Assembly: GCA_033782935.1 (NCBI GenBank)
Contig: JAWQEG010000491.1
Span: forward strand, 434,001 to 498,000
Length of the DNA: 64,000 nt
Direction: 5' to 3'
Source of the DNA: Petrolisthes cinctipes
Taxonomy: Eukaryota; Arthropoda; Malacostraca; Decapoda; Porcellanidae
A program made the translations under genes and the position numbers. The notes below the pieces were generated by a model. The model had not been told where the DNA came from. It made no database searches and saw only the letters and a list, made by a program, of their open reading frames with translations. Each line of letters begins with the position of its first letter. Position 1 is the first letter of the stretch. Of this stretch, positions 39,776-53,700 are shown piece by piece.

Positions 39776-42700
39776 TTAAAAATACTCTAACACGGAGTAG
39801 GCATGTACAGATAGCTTCTGGGACCCCAAAATGTCGAATTTTCGGGTGTTTTGGGCCTGAATTTGATATATCGACTTTGGGCACCTAAAATATCGATTTT
39901 TAGCATGTTTTGGGCCTGTATTTTGAAAATATTCTAGCACTGCGTAGGCATGTACAGATCGCTTCTGGGACCCCAAAATATCGAATTTTCGGTGTTTTGA
40001 GCCTGAATTTGAGATATAAACGGGTAAAGAAGATGCATGCACATATCGACTTTTGGGCACCTAAAATATCGATTTTGAGCATGTTTTGGGTCTGTATCTT
40101 GAAAACATTCTAACTAGGAGTAGGCATGTACAGATCGCTTCTAGGACCCAAAAATATAGAATTTTCGGGTGTTTTGAGCCTGAATTTGAGATAGAAACCG
40201 GTACTGAAGATACATGCACATATCGACTTTGGTCACCTGAAGTATCGATTTTCAGGATGTTTTGCCCTATATTTTGAATGTATTCTAGCATTGTGTAAGC
40301 ATGTTCAGATTGCTTCTGAGGTCCAAAAATATCGAATTTTCGGGTGTTTTGAGCCTGAATTTGGGATATAAACGGGTACAGAAGATGAATGCATATATGG
40401 ATTTTGGGCACATAAAAAATCGATTTTCAGTATGTTTTGGTCCTGTATTTTGAAAATACTCTAACACGGAGTAGGCAAGTCCAGATCGCTTCTGGGACCC
40501 CAAAATATAGAATTTTCGGGAGTTTTGGCCTGAATTTGAGATATCGACTTTGGGCACCTAAAATATCGATTTTTAGCATGTTTTGGGCATATATTTTGAA
40601 AATATTCTAACACTGAGTAGGCATGCACAGATCGCTTCTGGGACCCAAAAAAATCAAATTTTCAGGTGTTTTTAGCCTGAATTTGGGATATAAACGGGAA
40701 CAGAAGATGCATACAGATATCGACTTTGATCACCTATAATATCGATTTTAAGCATGTATTGGCCCTATATTTTGAATTTAATCTAGCACTGGGTAAACAT
40801 GTACAGAGCGCTTCTAAGACCCAAGAATACCAAATTTTCTGGTGTTTTGAGAATGAATTTGGGATATAAACGGGTACAGAAGATGCATGCACATATCGAC
40901 TTTCTTCACACAAAAAAACGATTTTCAGCATGTTTTGGACCTATATTTTAAAAATATTCAAACGCTGAGTAGGCATGTACATACCGCTTTTGGGACTCCA
41001 AAATATCGAATTATCGGGTGTTTTGAGCCTGAATTTGAGATATAAACGGGTACAGAAGATACATGCACATATCGACTTTAGACACTTAAAATATCGATTT
41101 TTAGCATGTTTTGAGCCTATATTTTGAAAACATTCTAGCACTGAGTAGGCCTGTACAGATCGCTTCTGGGACCCCAAAATATCGAATTTCCGGGTGTTTG
41201 GAACCTGAATTTGAGATATAAACGGGTACAGAAGATGCATGCACATATCGACTTTTGTGCACCTAAAAAATCGATTTTCAGTATGTTTTGGTCCTGTATT
41301 TTGAAAATACTCTAACACGGAGTAGGCAAGTCCAGATCGCTTCTGGGACCCCAAAATATAGAATTTTCGGGAGTTTTGGCCTGAATTTGAGATATCGACT
41401 TTGGGCACCTAAAATATCGATTTTTAGCATGTTTTGGGCATATATTTTGAAAATATTCTAGCACTGAGTAGGCATGTACAGATCGCTTCTGGGACCCCAA
41501 AATATCGAATTTTAGGGTGTTTTGAGCCTGAATTTGAGATATAAACGGGTACAGAAGATGCATAGTATCACATATCGACTTTGAACACTTAAAATATCGA
41601 TTTTTAGCATGTTTTGAGCCTATATTTTGAAAACATTCTAGCACTGATTAGGCATGTACAGATCGCTTCTGGGACCCCAAAATATATAGAATTTTCGGGT
41701 GTTTTGGGCCTGAATTTGAAATATAGACTTAGGGCAACTAAAATATTGATATTCAGCATGTTTTGGGCCTGTATTTTGAAAATACTCTAACACGGAGTAG
41801 GCATGTACAGATCGCTTCTGGGACCCCAAAATATCGAAGTTTTGGGTGTTTTGAGCCTGAATTTGAGATATAAACGGGCACTGAAGATGCATGCACATAT
41901 CGACTTTTAGGCACCTAAAATATCGATTTTGAGCATGTTTTGGTTCTGTATCTCGACAACATTCTAACTAGGAGTAGGCATATACAGATCGCTTCTAGGA
42001 CCCAAAAATACCGAATTTTCGAGTGTTTTGAGCCTGAATTTGAGATATAAACGGGTACAGAAGATGCATGCACATATCGACTTTGGACACCTAAAATATC
42101 GATTTTTAGCATGTTTTGGGCCTGTATTTTGAAAATACTAAAATACGGAGTAGGCATGTACAGATCGCTTCTTGGACCCCAAAATATCGAATTGTCGGGT
42201 GTTTTGAGCCTGAATTTGATATATAAACGGGTACTGAAGATGCATGCACATACCGACTTTTGGGCACCTAAAATATTGATTTTGAGCATGTTTTGGGTCT
42301 GTATCTTGAAAACATTCTCACTAGGTGTAGGCATGTACAGTTCGCTTCTAGGACCCAAAAATAACGAATTTTCGGGTGTTTTGATCCTGAATTTGGGATA
42401 TAAACGGGTACAGAAGATGCATGCACATATCGACTTTAGACACTTAAAATATCGATTTTTAGCATGTTTTGAGCCTTTACTTTGAAAACATTCTAGCACT
42501 GAGTAGGCATGTACAGATCGCTTCTGGGACCCAAAAATATCGAATTTTCGGGTGTTTTGAGGTTGAATATTTTATATAAACGGGTGCAGAAGATGCATAC
42601 ACATATTGACTTTGGGCACCTAAACTAGCGATTTTCAGCATGCTTTGGGCCTGTATTTTGAAAATGCTCTAACACGGAGTAGGCATGTACAGATCGCTTC

Positions 42701-44698
42701 TGGGATCCCAAAATATCGAGTTTTCAGGTGTTTTTGGCCTGAATTTGAGATATCGACTTTGGGCATTTAAAATATCGATTTTTAGCATGTTTTGGGCCTA
42801 TATTTTGAAAATAATCTGGCACTGAGTAGGTATGTACAAATCGCTTCTGGGACCAAAAAATATCGAATTTTCGGGTGTTTGGAGTCTGAATTTGAGATAT
42901 AAACGGGTACAGAAGATGCATGCACATATCGACTTTTGGGCACCTAAAAGATCGATTTTCAGTATGTTTTGGGCTTGTATTTTGAGAGAACTCTAACAAG
43001 GAGTAGCCATGTACAAATCGCATCAGGGACCCCAAAATATCGAATTTTCGGGTGTTTTGGGCCTGAATTTGAGATATCGACTTTGGGCACCTAAAATATC
43101 GATTTTTAGCATGTTTTGGGCCTATATTTTTAAAAATATTATAGCACTGAGTAGGCATGTACAGATCGCGTCTGGGACCCCAAAATATCGAATTTTCAGG
43201 TGTTTTGAGCCTAAATTTGAGATATAAACGGGTACAGAAGATGCATGCACATATCGACTTTTGGGCTCCTAAAATATCGATATTTAGCATGTTTTTGGTC
43301 TGTATCTTGAAAACATTCTTACTAGGAGTAGGCATGTACAGATCGCTTCTAGGACCAAAAAATACCGAATTTTCGGGTGTTTTGAGCCTGAATTTGAGAT
43401 ATAAACGGGTACAGAAGATGCATGCCCATATCGACTTTTTGCACCTAAAATATCGATTTTGAGCATGTTTTGAGTCTGTATCTTGAAAACATTCTAGCAA
43501 GAAGTAGGCATGTACAGATTGCTTCTGGGACCCAAAAATATCTAATTTTCGAATGTTTTGAACCTGAATTTGGGATATAGACGGGTACAGAAGATGCATA
43601 CACATATTGACTTTGGGCACATAAAATATCGATTTTCAGCATGTTTTGGGCCTGTATTTTAAAAACACTCTAACACGGAGTATGCACGTACAGATCGCTT
43701 CAGGGACCCAAAAACATTGAATTTTCGGGTGTTTTGAGCATGAATTTGAGATATAAACGGGTACAGAAGATGCATGCACATATCGACTTTGAGCACCTAA
43801 AATATCGATTTTTAGCATGTTTTGGGCCTATATTTTGAGAACATTCTAGCACTGAGTAGGCATGTACAAATCGCTTCTTGGACCCCAAAATATCGAATTG
43901 TCGGGTGTTTTGAGCCTGAATTTGAGATATAAACAGGTACTGAAGATGCATACACATATCGACTTTTGGGCACCTAAAATATCGATTTTGAGCATGTTTT
44001 GGGTCTGTATCTTGAAAACATTCTAACTAGGAGTAGGTAAGTACAGATCGCTTCTAAGACCCAAAAATACCGATTTTTCGAGTGTTTTGAGCCTGAATTT
44101 GAGATATAAACGGGTACAGAAGATGCATGCACATATCGACTTTGGACACTTAAAATATCGATTTTTAGCATGTTTTGAGCCTATATTTTGAAAACATTCT
44201 AGCACTGACTAGGCATGTACAGATCGCTTCTGGGAACGAAAAATATCGAACTTTTGGGTTTTTTGTGGTTGATTTTGAGATATAAACGGGTGCAGAAGAT
44301 GCATACACATATTGACTTTGGGCACCTAAAATATCGATTTACAGCATGTTTTGGGCCTGTATCTGAGTAGGCATGTACAGATCGCTTCTGGGACCCCAAA
44401 ATATCGAATTTTTGGGTGTTTTAAGCCTGAATTTGAGACATAAACGGGTACAGAAGATGCATTCACATATCGACTTTGGACACTTAAAATATCGATTTTT
44501 AGCATGTTTTGAGCCTATATTTTGAAAACATTCTAGCACTGAGTAGGCATGTACAGATCGCTTCTGGGACCCAAAAATATCGAATTTTCGGGTGTTTTGA
44601 GGTTGAATTTGGGATATAAACGGGTGCAGTAGATCCATACACATATCGACTTTTGGGCACCTAAAATATCGATTTTCAGCATGTTTTGGGCCTGTATA
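39776..44698. repeat. HOR unit U4, 4,923 bp
   Basis: U4 lacks the same 176-bp monomer as U2, but its junction near 44400 is different: it reads CGAATTTTTGGGTG, not CGTATTTTTGGGTG. U4 shares with U5 and U6 a one-base loss (GTTTTGCCCTAT near 40260) and GAGGTCCAAAAAT near 40318. Its second half (about 41.9-44.4 kb) is the closest relative of the second half of U5. Confidence 0.92.
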
Positions 44699-47600
44699 TT
44701 AAAAATACTCTAACACGGAGTAGGCATGTACAGATAGCTTCTGGGACCCCAAAATGTCGAATTTTCGGGTGTTTTGGGCCTGAATTTGATATATCGACTT
44801 TGGGCACCTAAAATATCGATTTTTAGCATGTTTTGGGCCTGTATTTTGAAAATATTCTAGCACTGCGTAGGCATGTACAGATCGCTTCTGGGACCCCAAA
44901 ATATCGAATTTTCGGTGTTTTGAGCCTGAATTTGAGATATAAACGGGTAAAGAAGATGCATGCACATATCGACTTTTGGGCACCTAAAATATCGATTTTG
45001 AGCATGTTTTGGGTCTGTATCTTGAAAACATTCTAACTAGGAGTAGGCATGTACAGATCGCTTCTAGGACCCAAAAATATAGAATTTTCGGGTGTTTTGA
45101 GCCTGAATTTGAGATAGAAACCGGTACTGAAGATACATGCACATATCGACTTTGGTCACCTGAAGTATCGATTTTCAGGATGTTTTGCCCTATATTTTGA
45201 ATGTATTCTAGCATTGTGTAAGCATGTTCAGATTGCTTCTGAGGTCCAAAAATATCGAATTTTCGGGTGTTTTGAGCCTGAATTTGGGATATAAACGGGT
45301 ACAGAAGATGAATGCATATATGAATTTTGGGCACATAAAAAATCGATTTTCAGTATGTTTTGGTCCTGTATTTTGAAAATACTCTAACACGGAGTAGGCA
45401 AGTCCAGATCGCTTCTGGGACCCCAAAATATAGAATTTTCGGGAGTTTTGGCCTGAATTTGAGATATCGACTTTGGGCACCTAAAATATCGCTTTTTAGC
45501 ATGTTTTGGGCATATATTTTGAAAATATTCTAACACTGAGTAGGCATGCACAGATCGCTTCTGGGACCCAACAAAATCAAATTTTCAGGTGTTTTTAGCC
45601 TGAATTTGGGATATAAACGGGAACAGAAGATGCATACAGATATCGACTTTGATCACCTATAATATCGGTTTTAAGCATGTATTGGCCCTATATTTTGAAT
45701 TTAATCTAGCACTGGGTAAACATGTACAGAGCGCTTCTAAGACCCAAGAATACCAAATTTTCTGTTGTTTTGAGAATGAATTTGGGATATAAACGGGTAC
45801 AGAAGATGCATGCACATATCGACTTTCTTCACACAAAAAAACGATTTTCAGCATGTTTTGGACCTATATTTTAAAAATATTCAAACGCTGAGTAGGCATG
45901 TACATACCGCTTTTCGGACTCCAAAATATCGAATTATCGGGTGTTTTGAGCCTGAATTTGAGATATAAACGGGTACAGAAGATACATGCACATATCGACT
46001 TTAGACACTTAAAATATCGATTTTTAGCATGTTTTGAGCCTATATTTTGAAAACATTCTAGCACTGAGTAGGCATGTACAGATCGCTTCTGGGACCCCAA
46101 AATATCGAATTTCCGGGTGTTTGGAACCTGAATTTGAGATATAAACGGGTACAGAAGATGCATGCACATATCGACTTTTGTGCACCTAAAAAATCGATTT
46201 TCAGTATGTTTTGGTCCTGTATTTTGAAAATACTCTAACACGGAGTAGGCAAGTCCAGATCGCTTCTGGGACCCCAAAATATAGAATTTTCGGGAGTTTT
46301 GGCCTGAATTTGAGATATCGACTTTGGGCACCTAAAATATCGATTTTTAGCATGTTTTGGGCATATATTTTGAAAATATTCTAGCACTGAGTAGGCATGT
46401 ACAGATCGCTTCTGGGACCCCAAAATATCGAATTTTCGGGTGTTTTGCGCCTGAATTTGAGATATAAACGGGTACAGAAGATGCATAGTATCACATATCG
46501 ACTTTGAACACTTAAAATATCGATTTTTAGCATGTTTTGAGCCTATATTTTGAAAACATTCTAGCACTGATTAGGCATGTACATATCGCTTCTGGGACCC
46601 TAAAATATATAGAATTTTCGGGTGTTTTGGGCCTGAATTTGAAATATAGACTTTGGGCAACTAAAATATTGATTTTCAGCATGTTTTGGGCCTGTATTTT
46701 GAAAATAATCTAACACGGAGTAGGCATGTACAGATCGCTTCTTGGACCCCAAAATATCGAATTGTCGGGTGTTTTGAGCCTGAATTTGAGATATAAACGG
46801 GTACTGAAGATGCATGCACGTACCGACTTTTGGGCACCTAAAATATTGATTTTGAGCATGTTTTGGGTCTGTATCTTGAAAACATTCTCACTAGGTGTAG
46901 GCATGTACAGCTCGCTTCTAGGACCCAAAAATACCGAATTTTCGGGTGTTTTGAGCCTGAATTTGGGATATAAACGGGTACAGAAGATGCATGCACATAT
47001 CGACTTTAGACACTTAAAATATCGATTTTTAGCATGTTTTGAGCCTTTACTTTGAAAACATTCTAGCACTGAGTAGGCATGTACAGATCGCTTCTGGGAC
47101 CCAAAAATATCGAATTTTCGGGTGTTTTGAGGTTGAATATTTTATATAAACGGGTGCAGAAGATGCATACACATATTGACTTTGGGCACCTAAACTAGCG
47201 ATTTTCAGCATGCTTTGGGCCTGTATTTTGAAAATGCTCTAACACGGAGTAGGCATGTACAGATCGCTTCTGGGATCCCAAAATATCGAGTTTTCAGGTG
47301 TTTTTGGCCTGAATTTGAGATATCGACTTTGGGCATTTAAAATATCGATTTTTAGCATGTTTTGGGCCTATATTTTGAAAATAATCTGGCACTGAGTAGG
47401 CATGTACATATCGCTTCTGGGACCCAAAAATATCGAATTTTCGGGTGTTTGGAGTCTGAATTTGAGATATAAACGGGTACAGAAGATGCATGCACATATC
47501 GACTTTTGGGCACCTAAACGATCGATTTTCAGTATGTTTTGGGCTTGTATTTTGAGAGAACTCTAACAAGGAGTAGCCATGTACAAATCGCATCATTGAC

Positions 47601-50600
47601 CCCAAAATATCGAATTTTCGGGTGTTTTGGGCCTGAATTTGAGATATCGACTTTGGGCACCTAAAATATCGATTTTTAGCATGTTTTGGGCCTATATTTT
47701 TAAAAATATTATAGCACTGAGTAGGCATGTACAGATCGCGTCTGGGACCCCAAAATATCGAATTTTCAGGTGTTTTGAGCCTGAATTTGAGATATAAACG
47801 TTTACAGAAGATGCATGCACATATCGACTTTTTGCACTTAAAATATCGATTTTGAGCATGTTTTGAGTCTGTATCTTGAAAATATTCTAGCAAGAAGTAG
47901 GCATGTACAGTTCGCTTCTAGGACCCAAAAATAACGAATTTTCGGGTGTTTTGATCCTGAATTTGGGATATAAACGGGTACAGAAGATGCATGCACATAT
48001 CGACTTTGGACACCTAAAATATCGATTTTTAGCATGTTTTGGGCCTGTATTTTGAAAATACTAAAATACGGAGTAGGCATGTACAGATCGCTTCTTGGAC
48101 CCCAAAATATCGAATTGTCGGGTGTTTTGAGCCTGAATTTGATATATAAACGGGTACTGAAGATGCATGCACATACCGACTTTTGGGCACCTAAAATATT
48201 GATTTTGAGCATGTTTTGGGTCTGTATCTTGAAAACATTCTCACTAGGTGTAGGCATGTACAGTTCGCTTCTAGGACCCAAAAATAACGAATTTTCGGGT
48301 GTTTTGATCCTGAATTTGGGATATAAACGGGTACAGAAGATGCATGCACATATCGACTTTAGACACTTAAAATATCGATTTTTAGCATGTTTTGAGCCTT
48401 TACTTTGAAAACATTCTAGCACTGAGTAGGCATGTACAGATCGCTTCTGGGACCCAAAAATATCGAATTTTCGGGTGTTTTGAGGTTGAATATTTTATAT
48501 AAACGGGTGCAGAAGATGCATACACATATTGACTTTGGGCACCTAAACTAGCGATTTTCAGCATGCTTTGGGCCTGTATTTTGAAAATGCTCTAACACGG
48601 AGTAGGCATGTACAGATCGCTTCTGGGATCCCAAAATATCGAGTTTTCAGGTGTTTTTGGCCTGAATTTGAGATATCGACTTTGGGCATTTAAAATATCG
48701 ATTTTTAGCATGTTTTGGGCCTATATTTTGAAAATAATCTGGCACTGAGTAGGTATGTACAAATCGCTTCTGGGACCAAAAAATATCGAATTTTCGGGTG
48801 TTTGGAGTCTGAATTTGAGATATAAACGGGTACAGAAGATGCATGCACATATCGACTTTTGGGCACCTAAAAGATCGATTTTCAGTATGTTTTGGGCTTG
48901 TATTTTGAGAGAACTCTAACAAGGAGTAGCCATGTACAAATCGCATCAGGGACCCCAAAATATCGAATTTTCGGGTGTTTTGGGCCTGAATTTGAGATAT
49001 CGACTTTGGGCACCTAAAATATCGATTTTTAGCATGTTTTGGGCCTATATTTTTAAAAATATTATAGCACTGAGTAGGCATGTACAGATCGCGTCTGGGA
49101 CCCCAAAATATCGAATTTTCAGGTGTTTTGAGCCTAAATTTGAGATATAAACGGGTACAGAAGATGCATGCACATATCGACTTTTGGGCTCCTAAAATAT
49201 CGATATTTAGCATGTTTTTGGTCTGTATCTTGAAAACATTCTTACTAGGAGTAGGCATGTACAGATCGCTTCTAGGACCAAAAAATACCGAATTTTCGGG
49301 TGTTTTGAGCCTGAATTTGAGATATAAACGGGTACAGAAGATGCATGCCCATATCGACTTTTTGCACCTAAAATATCGATTTTGAGCATGTTTTGAGTCT
49401 GTATCTTGAAAACATTCTAGCAAGAAGTAGGCATGTACAGATTGCTTCTGGGACCCAAAAATATCTAATTTTCGAATGTTTTGAACCTGAATTTGGGATA
49501 TAGACGGGTACAGAAGATGCATACACATATTGACTTTGGGCACATAAAATATCGATTTTCAGCATGTTTTGGGCCTGTATTTTAAAAACACTCTAACACG
49601 GAGTATGCACGTACAGATCGCTTCAGGGACCCAAAAACATTGAATTTTCGGGTGTTTTGAGCATGAATTTGAGATATAAACGGGTACAGAAGATGCATGC
49701 ACATATCGACTTTGAGCACCTAAAATATCGATTTTTAGCATGTTTTGGGCCTATATTTTGAGAACATTCTAGCACTGAGTAGGCATGTACAAATCGCTTC
49801 TTGGACCCCAAAATATCGAATTGTCGGGTGTTTTGAGCCTGAATTTGAGATATAAACAGGTACTGAAGATGCATACACATATCGACTTTTGGGCACCTAA
49901 AATATCGATTTTGAGCATGTTTTGGGTCTGTATCTTGAAAACATTCTAACTAGGAGTAGGCAAGTACAGATCGCTTCTAAGACCCAAAAATACCGATTTT
50001 TCGAGTGTTTTGAGCCTGAATTTGAGATATAAACGGGTACAGAAGATGCATGCACATATCGACTTTGGACACTTAAAATATCGATTTTTAGCATGTTTTG
50101 AGCCTATATTTTGAAAACATTCTAGCACTGACTAGGCATGTACAGATCGCTTCTGGGAACGAAAAATATCGAACTTTTGGGTTTTTTGCGGTTGATTTTG
50201 AGATATAAACGGGTGCAGAAGATGCATACACATATTGACTTTGGGCACCTAAAATATCGATTTACAGCATGTTTTGGGCCTGTATCTGAGTAGGCATGTA
50301 CAGATCGCTTCTGGGACCCCAAAATATCGAATTTTCGGGTGTTTGGAGCCTGAATTTGAAATATAAACGGGTACAGAAGATGCATGCACATATCGACTTT
50401 GGATACTTAAAATATCGATTTTTATCATGTTTTGAGCCAATATTTTGAAAATATTTTAGCACAAAGTAGATATGTACAGATCACTTCTGGGACCCCAAAA
50501 TATCGTATTTTTGGGTGTTTTAAGCCTGAATTTGAGACATAAACGGGTACAGAAGATGCATTCACATATCGACTTTGGACACTTAAAATATCGATTTTTA

Positions 50601-50797
50601 GCATGTTTTGAGCCTATATTTTGAAAACATTCTAGCACTGAGTAGGCATGTACAGATCGCTTCTGGGACCCAAAAATATCGAATTTTCGGGTGTTTTGAG
50701 GTTGAATTTGGGATATAAACGGGTGCAGTAGATCCATACACATATCGACTTTTGGGCACCTAAAATATCGATTTTCAGCATGTTTTGGGCCTGTATA
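44699..50797. repeat. HOR unit U5, 6,099 bp, with 353-bp loss and 1,353-bp gain
   Basis: The first part (44.7-47.85 kb) is nearly identical to U6 at a shift of 6,099 bp. Near 46720 two monomers (353 bp) present in U4 are missing, shown by the shift from U4 dropping from 4,923 to 4,570. Near 47.9 kb the sequence jumps back and repeats 1,353 bp of unit phase, after which it follows U4 at a shift of 5,923. The net gain is 1,000 bp over U4, plus the 176-bp monomer that U4 lacks. This is a hybrid unit formed by unequal exchange. Confidence 0.92.
47880..48005. repeat. Patchwork recombination junction inside U5
   Basis: Left of about 47897 the sequence follows the CTAGCAAGAAGTAGG monomer (U4 phase about 43494). 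From the shared GTAGGCATGTACAG at 47897-47910 it continues as TTCGCTTCTAGGACCC, AAATAACG and GTTTTGATCCTGAATTTGGG, which match U4 phase about 42330-42430. At about 48001-48010 it switches again to CGACTTTGGACACCTAAAAT followed by TACTAAAATACGG, the U4 phase of about 42078-42140. So roughly 100 bp from one place is sandwiched between two others. Confidence 0.85.
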
Positions 50798-53700
50798 TTA
50801 AAAATACTCTAACACGGAGTAGGCATGTACAGATAGCTTCTGGGACCCCAAAATGTCGAATTTTCGGGTGTTTTGGGCCTGAATTTGATATATCGACTTT
50901 GGGCACCTAAAATATCGATTTTTAGCATGTTTTGGGCCTGTATTTTGAAAATATTCTAGCACTGCGTAGGCATGTACAGATCGCTTCTGGGACCCCAAAA
51001 TATCGAATTTTCGGTGTTTTGAGCCTGAATTTGAGATATAAACGGGTAAAGAAGATGCATGCACATATCGACTTTTGGGCACCTAAAATATCGATTTTGA
51101 GCATGTTTTGGGTCTGTATCTTGAAAACATTCTAACTAGGAGTAGGCATGTACAGATCGCTTCTAGGACCCAAAAATATAGAATTTTCGGGTGTTTTGAG
51201 CCTGAATTTGAGATAGAAACCGGTACTGAAGATACATGCACATATCGACTTTGGTCACCTGAAGTATCGATTTTCAGGATGTTTTGCCCTATATTTTGAA
51301 TGTATTCTAGCATTGTGTAAGCATGTTCAGATTGCTTCTGAGGTCCAAAAATATCGAATTTTCGGGTGTTTTGAGCCTGAATTTGGGATATAAACGGGTA
51401 CAGAAGATGAATGCATATATGAATTTTGGGCACATAAAAAATCGATTTTCAGTATGTTTTGGTCCTGTATTTTGAAAATACTCTAACACGGAGTAGGCAA
51501 GTCCAGATCGCTTCTGGGACCCCAAAATATAGAATTTTCGGGAGTTTTGGCCTGAATTTGAGATATCGACTTTGGGCACCTAAAATATCGCTTTTTAGCA
51601 TGTTTTGGGCATATATTTTGAAAATATTCTAACACTGAGTAGGCATGCACAGATCGCTTCTGGGACCCAACAAAATCAAATTTTCAGGTGTTTTTAGCCT
51701 GAATTTGGGATATAAACGGGAACAGAAGATGCATACAGATATCGACTTTGATCACCTATAATATCGGTTTTAAGCATGTATTGGCCCTATATTTTGAATT
51801 TAATCTAGCACTGGGTAAACATGTACAGAGCGCTTCTAAGACCCAAGAATACCAAATTTTCTGGTGTTTTGAGAATGAATTTGGGATATAAACGGGTACA
51901 GAAGATGCATGCACATATCGACTTTCTTCACACAAAAAAACGATTTTCAGCATGTTTTGGACCTATATTTTAAAAATATTCAAACGCTGAGTAGGCATGT
52001 ACATACCGCTTTTCGGACTCCAAAATATCGAATTATCGGGTGTTTTGAGCCTGAATTTGAGATATAAACGGGTACAGAAGATACATGCACATATCGACTT
52101 TAGACACTTAAAATATCGATTTTTAGCATGTTTTGAGCCTATATTTTGAAAACATTCTAGCACTGAGTAGGCATGTACAGATCGCTTCTGGGACCCCAAA
52201 ATATCGAATTTCCGGGTGTTTGGAACCTGAATTTGAGATATAAACGGGTACAGAAGATGCATGCACATATCGACTTTTGTGCACCTAAAAAATCGATTTT
52301 CAGTATGTTTTGGTCCTGTATTTTGAAAATACTCTAACACGGAGTAGGCAAGTCCAGATCGCTTCTGGGACCCCAAAATATAGAATTTTCGGGAGTTTTG
52401 GCCTGAATTTGAGATATCGACTTTGGGCACCTAAAATATCGATTTTTAGCATGTTTTGGGCATATATTTTGAAAATATTCTAGCACTGAGTAGGCATGTA
52501 CAGATCGCTTCTGGGACCCCAAAATATCGAATTTTCGGGTGTTTTGCGCCTGAATTTGAGATATAAACGGGTACAGAAGATGCATAGTATCACATATCGA
52601 CTTTGAACACTTAAAATATCGATTTTTAGCATGTTTTGAGCCTATATTTTGAAAACATTCTAGCACTGATTAGGCATGTACATATCGCTTCTGGGACCCT
52701 AAAATATATAGAATTTTCGGGTGTTTTGGGCCTGAATTTGAAATATAGACTTTGGGCAACTAAAATATTGATTTTCAGCATGTTTTGGGCCTGTATTTTG
52801 AAAATAATCTAACACGGAGTAGGCATGTACAGATCGCTTCTTGGACCCCAAAATATCGAATTGTCGGGTGTTTTGAGCCTGAATTTGAGATATAAACGGG
52901 TACTGAAGATGCATGCACGTACCGACTTTTGGGCACCTAAAATATTGATTTTGAGCATGTTTTGGGTCTGTATCTTGAAAACATTCTCACTAGGTGTAGG
53001 CATGTACAGCTCGCTTCTAGGACCCAAAAATACCGAATTTTCGGGTGTTTTGAGCCTGAATTTGGGATATAAACGGGTACAGAAGATGCATGCACATATC
53101 GACTTTAGACACTTAAAATATCGATTTTTAGCATGTTTTGAGCCTTTACTTTGAAAACATTCAAGCACTGAGTAGGCATGTACAGATCGCTTCTGGGACC
53201 CAAAAATATCGAATTTTCGGGTGTTTTGAGGTTGAATATTTTATATAAACGGGTGCAGAAGATGCATACACATATTGACTTTGGGCACCTAAACTAGCGA
53301 TTTTCAGCATGCTTTGGGCCTGTATTTTGAAAATGCTCTAACACGGAGTAGGCATGTACAGATCGCTTCTGGGATCCCAAAATATCGAGTTTTCAGGTGT
53401 TTTTGGCCTGAATTTGAGATATCGACTTTGGGCATTTAAAATATCGATTTTTAGCATGTTTTGGGCCTATATTTTGAAAATAATCTGGCACTGAGTAGGC
53501 ATGTACATATCGCTTCTGGGACCCAAAAATATCGAATTTTCGGGTGTTTGGAGTCTGAATTTGAGATATAAACGGGTACAGAAGATGCATGCACATATCG
53601 ACTTTTGGGCACCTAAACGATCGATTTTCAGTATGTTTTGGGCTTGTATTTTGAGAGAACTCTAACAAGGAGTAGCCATGTACAAATCGCATCATTGACC

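Noticed and set aside
47294..47893. U5 extra segment as an inserted mobile element
   Set aside because: The added sequence is ordinary HOR sequence in a repeated phase, without terminal repeats or target-site duplication. Unequal exchange explains it.
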